Program-made: the position numbers and the translations under genes | Shown here: piece after piece, positions 27,401-39,400 of the stretch | Position numbering within the stretch: position 1 is the stretch's first letter | Layout of the letters: the number at the start of each line of letters is the position of its first letter | DNA from: Bathymodiolus brooksi | Lineage: Eukaryota; Mollusca; Bivalvia; Mytilida; Modiolidae | DNA: 64,000 nucleotides | Assembly: GCA_963680875.1 (NCBI GenBank) | Contig: OY804578.1 | Coordinates: forward strand, 97,121,689 to 97,185,688 | Direction: 5' to 3' | Notes under the pieces: generated by a model | Database searches by the model: none | The model's input: only the letters and a program-made list of their open reading frames with translations | What the model was told of the DNA's origin: nothing

Positions 27401-30400
27401 TACAGAGATTAGAAAACAGCTTATATGGGTAAATAAATTTATAATGTTTAAAAATTAAAGTTTAATGTTTGATAATTGGATAAATAGTGATTTAATTTAT
27501 ATCAATGATATTTGAAATGAAAATGGGGAAATAAGTCAGAATTTAATTTTAGATAAATTAAAATACAAGAATAATTGGATATCTGAATTTATCTGCCTAA
27601 AAAAGCGATTCCTAATTAATGGCATCATACATTACAGGCTCAAAGCTCTATTAAAAGTGTTGTAAATTTTCAAAAAGATAAGTTTATAGTAAATGGAAAA
27701 TGTATAGACCTGTCACAACTGTCCAACAAATATTTTTATAATGAATATATTAATGTAAAATTTTTGAAACTAATAGGTATAAATACATGGTTAGTGTACT
27801 TGTCTATAAATGAGAAACCAAACATGAGTCAGCTTTACTCTTTCATTTTTCATTATTTAGAAGAAAATAAGCTAAAAATATTCAGATGGAAATTATTGCA
27901 ATATATAATTCCTACAAAGAAACTATTAATGAAATGGAGAATTGCTAATAATACCCAATGTAATTTCTGTGGTCAAGATGAAGACTATCTACATTACTTT
28001 TTTTCTTGTCCCTATCTGAAAGAATTTTGGGTGAAAATACAACAAATATTGAAAAATTCTAATATAGAAAATTTTGTCACATTAAAACATATTGTTTTTG
28101 GGTATAAGATATTTGATTTCAACTATTTTGTAACAATTTTAGGATTTTCTATATACAAAGCATATTATGTATCTGATCAAAAGACTAAACAAGTAAACAT
28201 ATATTCTTTATTTGTGAGAGAATATATTACGAGAATAAGCCAGGTGCAAAAACTCCAAAATAGTAAACTGTTAGCAAAAATAAGGAAAAATATTGAAATG
28301 TAAATATGTTTATGTATATGTATGCATGCATATGTATGTGTGTATATGTATAGACATATGTGTGTAGATGTAGGTGTGTATTTATAGGTATATTCAATTA
28401 AAATCTGGTTCTCATCAGTTATATTATATTATTTGAAATTATATTAATTATATAAGAAAATATTAATATGAAATACTTCACAAGTAGCTTGGGCTTTTGA
28501 AGTAGGAATGTAACAAGCATTTTGAATACAAATATATTGTTGTTAAAAAAGAATATATACTATGTGTAGAAAATTCATCTGGATTTTCCACAATTAATTT
28601 GATCATTTTCTTTAAAATTGTCTGAAACTGTCTATATGTAACTGGAATAACTTTCCTATGTTTTTAAATAGAATAAGCTGGTGTTCATTTACAGCTGGGA
28701 CCAATCTAACCATATTCAAGCAGGCCTTCACCGGACATAAAGAAGATCCGGATATCGCTACTATAGGAATTATCAAATGTCTCAACAAATTGAATAGTTT
28801 TTGACCACTTTATTGTAATCAATAAAATATTAATTTCTTTATCATAAACAATATTTTTTCTATTTAACTGTTTTTCGGTTTAAAACTTGACACAGAATTT
28901 GGCACTAAATTAGATTTCCTAAACAAAAGAAAAAAGACATGTAAAAATAAGCACCAAAATGTTGCGTCACATGGATTATTCAAGTCTAACTTTGTTAGTA
29001 TATAACAAAGTATCAAAGGAGTTATAGGCCGAGCTTGTTTAGAACAGTGTGGATTAAGCCTTGCTAAACCTTTCAGCACCAACTTCAGCTGAAACGACTC
29101 AAACTGTGGATAATCAATATCCAGATATAAATGTAATAATTAAACTCCACTAATATAATTTCTAATAGCATCCACAATTTTAAAACTCCTACTTAAAAAT
29201 TGTGCATACAGAGTTAAATTCTTATCTGTTGCGGGAATAGGTTCAAAATGAAAATAAATACAAAACATGAAATATGTTTCCCATTGTGTCTTTATATTCT
29301 TATTTGTGCTTTCAGCAAAGGCATGCTGTGCAGATTTCTTGCAAAGAAATTGTAGTCTATCCAACTCTGCAAAAACAAAACTACCAATTATTCAAAAATC
29401 TAAAGTGGCACTTTTCTACTTTAATTTCTTCATATATATTTTTAGCTATTGACTCATTAAACATAACTGCATATTTTTTATGAGTCTGCCAACTGGAAAG
29501 AAAATCTGCCAACCTATTTTCCTCACCCAAGATGTGCTTAGCTTTAATGTCAAATTGAAAAACTGCTGCCATGTAGCAGAGTTCTCTCAAACAATCTTGC
29601 ATAAAGGCATCCTTTGATGAACCAGAATTTATAACTTTTACCGACGCTTCATTATCACAAAAAATTAAAATCTGTTTTCCTTGAAAGGTTCCACCCCAAA
29701 TATGAACTGCTACTACAATGCTAAAAAGTTCAAGAGCATTGATATGTAATTTTAACTTAATAATGGAAAGATTTGATTACGTGAAATAGCTCCAAACCCA
29801 ACAGGCGTCACTAGAAAATATTTCATCTGGAGCCGACCAATCATCTAATGATATCATTGAAGCACCATTATACTGTAACAAAAATAATTGCCACCAATGT
29901 AAATAGTTTTTAACCTCTGTTGGAATTGTCCTATAAATTATATGACCACTACCAACTATATTGGAAGGAAAAACAGAGCGTAACCAATTTAAAAGCCTGC
30001 TTACAAATAATCTACATGGATGCAAACAAGTAGCTACAAAATGAAGCTTTCCTAACAAAGATTGTAATTCATATAAAGAAGACTTCTTTTTCCTTAACCA
30101 TGCTTCTACTAAAAGAGATATCTCTCTAATCTTATCTGGAGTAACTTCTAATGTCATTTTTTCTGTGTCCACTGTAACCCCCAAAAATTCCATTCTAATA
30201 GAGAGCTTTACACTTTTTTCAACAGATTCTTCTAACCCACAAAGTTTTAATAAATTTGCTAAAGTATCAAAGGCATCCTGAGCCTTTTCTCTAGTTTATT
30301 CTCCACCAAAATCATCTAAATAGTTTATTGCCATATATCCCATCTTATAATAAATAAAACAAACAGTGGTAGTAACTCTTTGACAAATTTGTGCACTGGA

Positions 30401-33400
30401 TCTCAAGCCCATTGGTAAAACTCTATCTACAAACAAATTATTGTTCCAATTAAACCCCACTAAATGTAAGTCTCCAGGGCAAATAGGAATTTGTCTGTTA
30501 GCCTTTTATAAGTCTTTCTTAAATATCAGACAATCAGGTCCCTTTTCCTTTATAATTCCCACTAAATCGTCTACTTTTGGGTATGATAACTCAATCTTTT
30601 TACCCAGATAAATTTCTGTTGAAAAAAACTGAGGGTTTAACTCAGAATTAGTATGCAAAGACAGATCAGTATTACTGTTATCTAGTCAATTGTGTTGATG
30701 TGGACAATTATCTGAACACTGGGTGAAATACCTTTTTATTGTCTTCCCTATAACAAGTAGCACAAATATGCTGTAGAAACCTTTCAACTCCCTTGATGTT
30801 TCCATAATGAGACGAGGTATGTAAATATTTTTTTCTTTGAAAGCGAGAACAATAAAAAACAGTACTCTCTTCTTTCTTTGGGTTTTTCTTATATTCACTG
30901 AATTTATCTCCACTCTTTCTACCTTTAACATCATTTTTAACATATTTAATTAACAAAGGTGTTTCTACCTCGCCAAAGTCTTTTGGCCAATCAGCCAAAC
31001 CATTTTCAATCTGCCTAATAATATGGGCATATAATTTTTTTAGCCCTTTCCATTCATACAATTCTGTAAAATAGGCAATTCTTTTTAACAATTTTGTTCT
31101 CCCAATTATTTCTACTTCACTTATCTTGGAGGAGGACAACATCTCCAATTCTCCAGCAACAAATAAGTTAAATTCTAAATCATCAAAATTAATTTTAGAA
31201 CCAGCATACTCAAATTGAAGCTTTGATGGTGGCCATAATTGTTTTTTCACAACTTCATCTGAAGGATGATAAAAAAATCCAGATTTTTTCTTACTTTTTG
31301 CTTATTTAGTATTATCATCTGACACTTCAGAATCAGAACTACTCAGCTTTGAAATATGTATTACTCACTACGCAGAAGCACTGCTCAGCTTTGAGAGATG
31401 CATTACTCACTGCACAGAAACGCTTCTCAACTTAGAAATATACATTACTCTCTACATATAGACGCTGCTCTCATATGCAATATGCATTGCGAACTACGCA
31501 GAAACAATACTCACCTTTGAAATATGCATTATTCACTACGTAGAAACAGTACTCTCCTTTTCAATATATATTACTGACTACCGTATGGTAGAAACACCGC
31601 TCACATTACTCACTACACAGAAACACTACTCACCTTTAAAAATTGAATTGCACACATTGTCACTGCGGGAGAAAACACTCCTCACCTTTGAAATATACAT
31701 TACTCACTAAATAGAAGCACTACTCTCCTTTGAAATATGGCTTAATCACTGCGCAGAGACACTACTGACATTAGAAATATACATTACTTTCTACGCAGAC
31801 ACACTACTCTCCTTTGCAACATTCAAATACAAAAACAAAAAAATATGGTGTACTTGACAACCATATGTGTGTGGTGTTCGGGTCGGTTATTGATAGTGTT
31901 TTCTGTCATTAATATGGTCTTACATAAAATATTTATGAAATGTAGATGAAGTGAGTACAACAGTAAGGAGTGATGATGTTAACATATCATTACAACCGTC
32001 AAAGAGACCGGGAAAATCAGATGACAACACTGTATCTGAAGATGATGAAAATATTGACGAAACTTTGTATGGCAATGCTCGACCTGATAACGTCACTACT
32101 AAATACAGTGTGACAGAGCTACATAATGTTATTAATGAAAAACATACAAATGATGGGTTTCTGAAGGAATATGGGGTAAGTGATTTATTCACAAAATATA
32201 TTACATGTACATTAAAATGCCAAGAAAAGCTTGAAGATACCAAAGGGGTAATCAGAAGATGTAAAATAAAGAAGGGCAGATAATATAATGACAAAAAAGA
32301 AAAAAAGTACAAACAATGATCTACAAAACACTGCACAAAAAATAAAACGATTGAATTACACGAACCCCACTTAAAACTAGGGGTGAACACGGGTACTAAA
32401 AAAAAGATTACGCAAGTGACGCATACATGTATTTTGTTCTGTTTTGAAAACATTAATCTGCTCATTTACTGCATTTAAAAAAAATAAAATTGAAGTAATA
32501 GAACTTGGTGTTATTTGAAAACTTAGCTTGATATCTTGCCTTAGTGTACCAGATTCATATAAGGAACATGTAATCCATTAAATGATGGTAATGTGAATAA
32601 CATTCTCATATGAAACAGGTAAATCTTAGAAAACTGATTTAGTTAATAATAAATATTAATTCTGATTGTATTAGTTAATAGTTTTACATGTATGTTTCTG
32701 TTTTAATGAATCATTATATAGCTATGTCTATTTCATAACAAGAAGCTTTTTTGATATCTATAACTCTCATGTTTGTAGATACTGCCAAACGGATTAGTCA
32801 AGCCTCATGTAGAAGGACAAAAAGAGGAAAATATGATAAAGAACAGATTTTTAAATACATTGCCTTGTAAGATATTTAATAGTGTTACACTTATCATAGT
32901 TAAAAGTATGTGGTATATTACGTTTGTTTCATATAATGACTCATTCAATTTGTCTGATTATTCAATCCCGGGTCGAAAATTACTTCTTTTCGGGCAGCTT
33001 GGCAGTGAGCCTACCCGATGCAGGATTTTTTCTTCGAGATGCACGTCGTGCACACTAAAGTAGATATCTACGATTATATTACATCACTTAAAAATGTAAA
33101 GAAATTAAAAAACGTGTTTTACTATTTAATTCATCTTCTTTGTTACATTGTTTGGTTGAATATATACCTAACTCGTTACTTCAGTGATAACGTTGTCGTC
33201 CGTTTTATTTTAAGTTTGCTTGAATATGATTATTCTCAATAAAATGAAAAACAAAACATACCACCCCGTCGAAACAGTTCCAACATCCAAAAGAAAAATC
33301 GCAGAAAGAAGCAAAATCAATACCTGTAACACACAAATACATGACCGCTCATTTGCCGTACATGTTGCATGCACTTCAGTAAAAAGGGGTTAAACTAGTT

Positions 33401-36400
33401 GTATAGGCCCAAACCTCCCGCTGTTAGCGAGTGTTGTTTCTAGCAATTTGTCAGCTATGCCATGGCCAGACTATAAAACAGTCACTGAGCAAATGTGCAT
33501 GCTGAGAGCAATCCAATTGGCAGTAAAAGGTTATAAGCATGCTTACTTTATCGTTATATATTCATGTGACCCATTATGGGATTTCCTCAGATCTCATACG
33601 CTGCGACATATCTGATAAAGGTATAATGTCGGTGAACTTTGTAATTTTTTTGAAAGTTTTTTTTCGCATTGAAAGTTAATATTTACCTTCAAAACATCTA
33701 TAGAACGTGTATGTTCATTGGTTTTTGTCTCCCAGCATCATTAATTATGCATGTCTCAATTTCAGAACATACATGCGCAATGACACTGATGTTTACACTT
33801 CAGCATGAGTTTGAACTCTCAACTCATCCTTCAATTCCATCCAACGTCCATGTTGGTGGCCTTTGTTAATTCTTGCTTTATTATAATTCACCAAAACTTC
33901 TTTCCTGTTTCTTTTTCTAGCAGAATCAGTTAAGCTTTTCATGCGACCGCGTGTAGGTTTTCCATCGGCAGACATTTTTGTCGTGCAGACAGGAACTTAT
34001 GTTCGAGATGGTTTTCTTGAAAATAAAAGAGAATGGATGTACTTTTTACTTTAAAAACTCGATAACTAGTATTAATTATTGTTTTAATATACTCCATGTT
34101 AAACATAGCTAAACTAAAATAAAATCACCAAATCAATGACATAATACCTTTAAGGTGAGGACGTGGAAGATATAACATATCGGACTATTCTAAGTTCACA
34201 TATGTAATGTGTTCGGGTATTCTCACTTACTATACTAAATTAAAACTGCATGTAACATAATGTATGTATGTTGGCTGTACTGTAATTTGTCATTGTTCTA
34301 TTGTAATAGATGACCATTCAAGAGTAATTATCCAAGGGAATACATCATCTGATTACATTAATGCAAATAATATTGATGTGAGTTTCGTTTAATATTTTAA
34401 GATCGATATATACATGCATGAAATATAGCAAGTTCATGTGCTTGTGCCACAGAAATAATGACGACTAACATAAACCAATGTTAAGTCGTCGTCCTATTGT
34501 GTTTCCAATGGATTACTTTTGAAAAGTCCACTGTGCAGTCTTTTTTGTTATAAGAGGTCATGTGTACAATATACAATGCAATGCAACATAATATACATGT
34601 ACAAGCAATAAACAAAGCATGCACACAATAAATCATAAAACACTGAATTTTAAAAATCCATCCATGAACTTTATTACCAGCTACAAAATGTGAAAGCAAT
34701 AAAACACATAATAGGCTTAGCAGTAGCACTAGGTGTCTAACGATACTCGTCTTGCCAATTCCATCAGAAACATTTTTAGCTTTTTGCCATCACTTGGCGT
34801 CCGTCGTCTGTCGTCCGTTAACCTTTCACATTTTAATCTTCTCCTCTGAAACCCCTCAGCCAAATGAACTGAAACTTGGTAGGACGCATCTATGGAAGGT
34901 CCTCTATCAAAATTGCTAATTTCGTCCCGAACCATTAACAAACATGGCCGCCACAGGCAATTCTTGTTTCTGATTGGCCTATTTTTAAAAATCTTCTCTG
35001 AAACCACTGGGCCAAATGAACTGAAACTTGGTAGGAAGCATCGATGGAAGGTCCTCTATAAAGATTGCTCATTTCGTCCCGATCCATTAACAAACATGGC
35101 CGCCACAGGCAATTCATGTTTATGATTGTATGCTTTCTGAAAAAAATAGTTTTTCTGTGGAAAGGGGGATAACTAATTTAAATATAGATTTTAGTAAAAT
35201 ACAGTTAGCTATGAATTGAATTACAGATAAATATGCCTCTAAAACCCCTCAGCCAAATGAACTGAAACTTGGTAGGAAGCATTATGGAAGGCCCTCATTG
35301 CTCTTTTCGTCCCGATCCGTTAACAAACATGGCCACCATAGGCGACTCTTGTTTCTGATTGGCTGATTTTAAAAATTCTTCTCTTCTGTAACCCTTTAGC
35401 CAAATGAACCGAAACTTGGTAGGAAGCATCTATGGAAGGTCCTCTATAAAGATTGCTCATTCCGTCCCGATCCATTAACAAACATGGCCACCACAGGCGA
35501 TTCTTGTTTCTGATTGGCTGATTTAAAAAATTCTTCTCCTCTGAAACTGTTTGGCCAAATGTACCGAAACTTGGTAAGAAGCATCTATGGAAAGTCCTCT
35601 GTTGCGATTGCTTATGTCGTTCTGATCCGTTTACAAACATGGCTGCCACAAGCAATTCTTGCCTGGCCAAATATACCAAAATTTGTAGGATGCATCTATG
35701 GGAGGTCCTCTATAACGATTACTCATTTCGTCCCGATCCAATAACAAACATTGCCGCCACAGGCAATTCTTGTTTCTGATTGGTTGATTTCTAAAAATCT
35801 TCTCTGAAACCGCTTGGCCAAATGAACCGAAACTTGGTAGGATGCATCTATGGAGGTCCTTTATAAAGATTACTCATTTCGTCCCTATCAATTAACAAAT
35901 ATGGCTGCCACAGGCAAGTCTTGTTTCTTATTGGTTAATTTCTAAAACAGCTTTTCTTGTGAAGCCGCTTGGCCAAATGATATGAAACTTGGTAAGAAGC
36001 ATCTATGGAAGATCCTCTATAGAGATTACTCATTTCGTTTTGATCCATTTACAAACATGACTGCCACAGGCAATTCCTGTTTTAGAATGGTCAATTTCTA
36101 AGAATCTTCTTATCTGAAACTGCTTTGCCAAAATGAACCGATATTTGGTGGGAAGCACCTAGATGGAAGGTTCTGTATTAAATTTCCTCAAAGCAGAATG
36201 AAAGGTGAGGGACACAGGCTCAGCCCACTGAGCCTCTAGTTATAACACCCTCTAATTACAGAACTATCAACCAGTAGATCTCTTCACTGCACTATCGTTT
36301 TTTTTTCTCAACAGCATTCCATGAATAATACATTGTAAACTTTCATTAAACACAACTCATATAACAAATAATAGGAATCTATATGATACAACCACATCAA

Positions 36401-39400
36401 AATCCGGCAGTGAAAGTGTCGTGCAACGTCGTGCCATTCATTTACAACCACAGTGTGGTGACACACCATCTTGTATCAGACTGGCTACTTCCTAAATTTC
36501 AATGGAAAACCTACATGTGTGTTAGATAAATTATTATATCTGTCTGACAGCTGGGTATCTAGTTGTCACGCTGGGAGAGCTAGGAGTACGTTGTATGTCA
36601 TCCAGGCAAAAACATTATATGCTACATGTATGTACTAACCTTGTCTGACAGCTGGGTATCTAGTTGTCACACTGGGAGAGCTAGGATTACGTTGTATGTC
36701 ATCCAGGCAAAAACATTATATGCTATGTACTAACTTCATATTTTGTATTTGAGTGATATATGCTTCAGAAAATGTCGTACTGCCAAGTTCCACAATGGAA
36801 GTAAACTTTAAATGCCTTTAAATGTTGAGGTCAAATATGTTAATTTGTGTTCGTTATATATTAATTTTATTGTAAAAGTCAAAGCATTGTTGTACTTTCT
36901 AATATCCTTATGATATTCTAGAAGTGTATGACTTGATTTGTTTTCATCAATATTCATGAGGTTACAATGACTACAAAGTCATATAGGTTTTGTTTAGGCA
37001 GCATGACTGTAACCAAATGTGTTAGTGATTTGTTCTAGCCTCCTAGTATGTGAGGAGGATTATATGCTTCAGGCATTAAAGAATATCGAACACTGAAATT
37101 AATTCACTGTGACCTTGACCTTAAACAACTTTATGTTATTATTGATATGGTTCTTCGAGCCAAATGAAAGGAAGAGAAATTATTTTGTTCACTAAAACAA
37201 GAATGTACCTCTATTGTTTTTTTTCTTACTTTATCAGAGCTACACTGCAGAAAAGGCGTATGTAGCAACTCAAGGTAAAAAAACAAAGAGTTTTTATTAT
37301 TATCTTAATGTTATTATATTCCTTTCAAGATGAAATAACATTGTTATATCTATACTTGTATATGATATGCATGTTTGTAAAAGAGGACATTTATAAATTG
37401 CTATTTGATCCTTGTCCATAATATTGATAAAGAAAAGGGTATATATAAAAGCAGGCATCCCACCTAGTTGGCCTTCTGAACAACCTTCACTAGGTCTACT
37501 CACAGTCAAAGGACAGGAATGAAAAATAATTTAAGTCTTAAAATTGATTAAACTGAAACTGGAAACACTGAGTATATCTAAGAAACTTTCGATTTCGGAT
37601 CGTCTAAATAACGGGCATTAAATTTAAATTACCTGAAAGATCGAACAACACGTACTCGCAATAAGAGTTGACCTTTTCGTGTTTTGTAAATTTATCTGTT
37701 AAAAAGGAGACATATTTACAATCATAATTTGTTTTCAAGAAAGGAGGGGGGGGTAAATTGTGCTCTCTTGGACCACCGAAGCAAGTTTTATATTTGTAAC
37801 AGTGATATGACCGTCATTATTTATCAGCATTTCTTTCTGTGTCTCAGCTACTTGTAGTCACATTTCTCTGAACACAGAGAGACCACGACATGTGACATTT
37901 GACATTCAGGCCCTGGCTTGGGAGACGCACCAAAATATGAGGGTTAAACCGATTGTTGAGAATCCAACCCTCCCCTCTTAATAACTGGATCACCAACGGC
38001 AATACATATATGAATAAACGAAAAAAGACCTGCACAGATTCGCCTCCACTCAAAAAGACCACATACTATCACAAAAATGAATGACAGATTAAGCCTGGAC
38101 AGTACAATTACAGGGTCAATGAAGGCTCATAGTTAACAGATAACTAGCTAAGAATGTAGAGTATATTACTCTTTAAACATGAACATTGCAAGACTTATAT
38201 TGACACTATTTCTTTCTGCATGATTTCCCACCGACTTTTACGAGGTATTATTTCACGATGGATAATTCAACTGCATATCAACAAATACTGACGTGTGTTT
38301 CTCTCCATCAGGTCCAAAGCCAAATACAATGAAAGACTTTTGGCAGATGATATGGCAGGAACGAGTTGATAAAATTGTCATGGTGACGCAACTTGTAGAA
38401 GAAAGAAGGGTAACATTATGCTATAGCTATTTATTATCCATTTTCTAATTCCCTAGCTCATTTGATTTACTGCTGAAATGAAATGACCTTTTATAAGGGT
38501 AATAACAAAATTACCGAACACCGAGCAATCTTCCAAAGGGAAAGTCAAAACTCATAAATCAACAAACAGACAAAATCAGTCAACAACCGGAAAACTGGGA
38601 AAACCGCAATGGCCCCGACTTGGTACAGGCATTTTTAAAGAAATGGTGGGTTGAATCAGATTTTACGGTGCCAAACCTCCCGCTTTCATTACGGTTCAAA
38701 GGTTCCGGTTGTCACTATAACAGCATTTATAACAATACTGGAACAAAACAGGTAAAATAGTAGTCAACGCAGTACTAAATTCAGTTAGGAGGGTAGAATA
38801 TTTCTCGTGAACCATCTCCATCAATAACTATGAGTTCTTTGAAGTATTTTAATTACGAAAGTAATTGTCAAGTTATTAATAACATAAACACATTCAGTTT
38901 GTCAGAGTAGAATTCTCGATGTACAAGTGCAAGAAACTGTCATTAATCATTGTAAATGAAGTGAAATGTGGAGTTATCGTAACAGTTGCTTCGTCAGAGA
39001 TTGGTGGTGTATGCCTGGCGTTAGAGTAGTGTGTTTGCTTTAACAAGAAACTACAATATACACATTTTAGTATATTTCCAATATTGACAGATCATGAGGC
39101 ACGATACATCTGATCTGACAAATAATATATTTTGACAAATGCATTAATGTATAGAAAGTGTTTATCGTATACTGTGCATGTTTATTATTGTTCATTATTG
39201 TTCGAAAAGAGACATGACATATCAAAGGGGTAATCAGAAGGCGTAAATCGAGGTACGGACAATATCATGACTATAAAAGGACACAACGAACAGGCAATAG
39301 TCGACAAGACACCTCATAAAATGTATCAAAAACCATTAAATAGATAAAGTGTCATCAATATTGGCCAGAGTCAACAATGAAACCGCTAGAAGTGGGCAAC

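Larger units (their letters stand above)
25997..31338 (-). mobile_element. DIRS-type YR retrotransposon, decayed, interrupted by a LINE
   Basis: Minus-strand order: gag-like (31340 to 30708), reverse transcriptase with NYLDDFGG (about 30700 to 29777), RNase H end (29602 to 29381), tyrosine recombinase (29364 to 28634, then 26604 to 25997). That is the layout of DIRS retrotransposons, which integrate with a tyrosine recombinase and not a DDE integrase. Stops and frameshifts occur throughout (for example a stop just after LDDFGGE). The recombinase is interrupted by the LINE at 26605-28633 and part of it is present twice. Confidence 0.82.
22020..31945. other. Intron 6, nested retroelements
   Basis: Nearly 10 kb, mostly transposon: a minisatellite unit at 22340-22424, a duplicated block (22424-22470 and 22931-22975), the DIRS 3' region from about 23016, a Crypton-like fragment at 24766-25110, a palindrome at 25467-25727, DIRS coding remnants on the minus strand (25997-31338) with a LINE inserted, and the minisatellite again at 31335-31830. 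No host exon found. Confidence 0.65.
34378..37237. other. Intron 9
   Basis: Contains the tandem array 34815-36190 and a two-copy duplication at 36541-36745; otherwise no recognised content. Minus-strand ORFs across the array are products of the repeat. Confidence 0.6.

Noticed and set aside
29083..29140. A possible RPTP exon on the plus strand after CTTCAG
   Set aside because: Its end phase does not fit exon 7, and the minus strand reads [16 protein letters not shown], a clear part of the DIRS recombinase.
31920..32465. 181-codon minus-strand hydrophobic ORF
   Set aside because: Antisense to RPTP exon 7, which has correct splice sites and PTP-like sequence.
33793..33975. 60-codon basic minus-strand ORF
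   Set aside because: Looks slightly protein-like ([15 protein letters not shown]) but is short, isolated within intron 8 and matches no family I can name.
34729..35744. Minus-strand ORFs with a repeated CLWRPCLLM peptide
   Set aside because: By-products of the 150-bp tandem array in intron 9.
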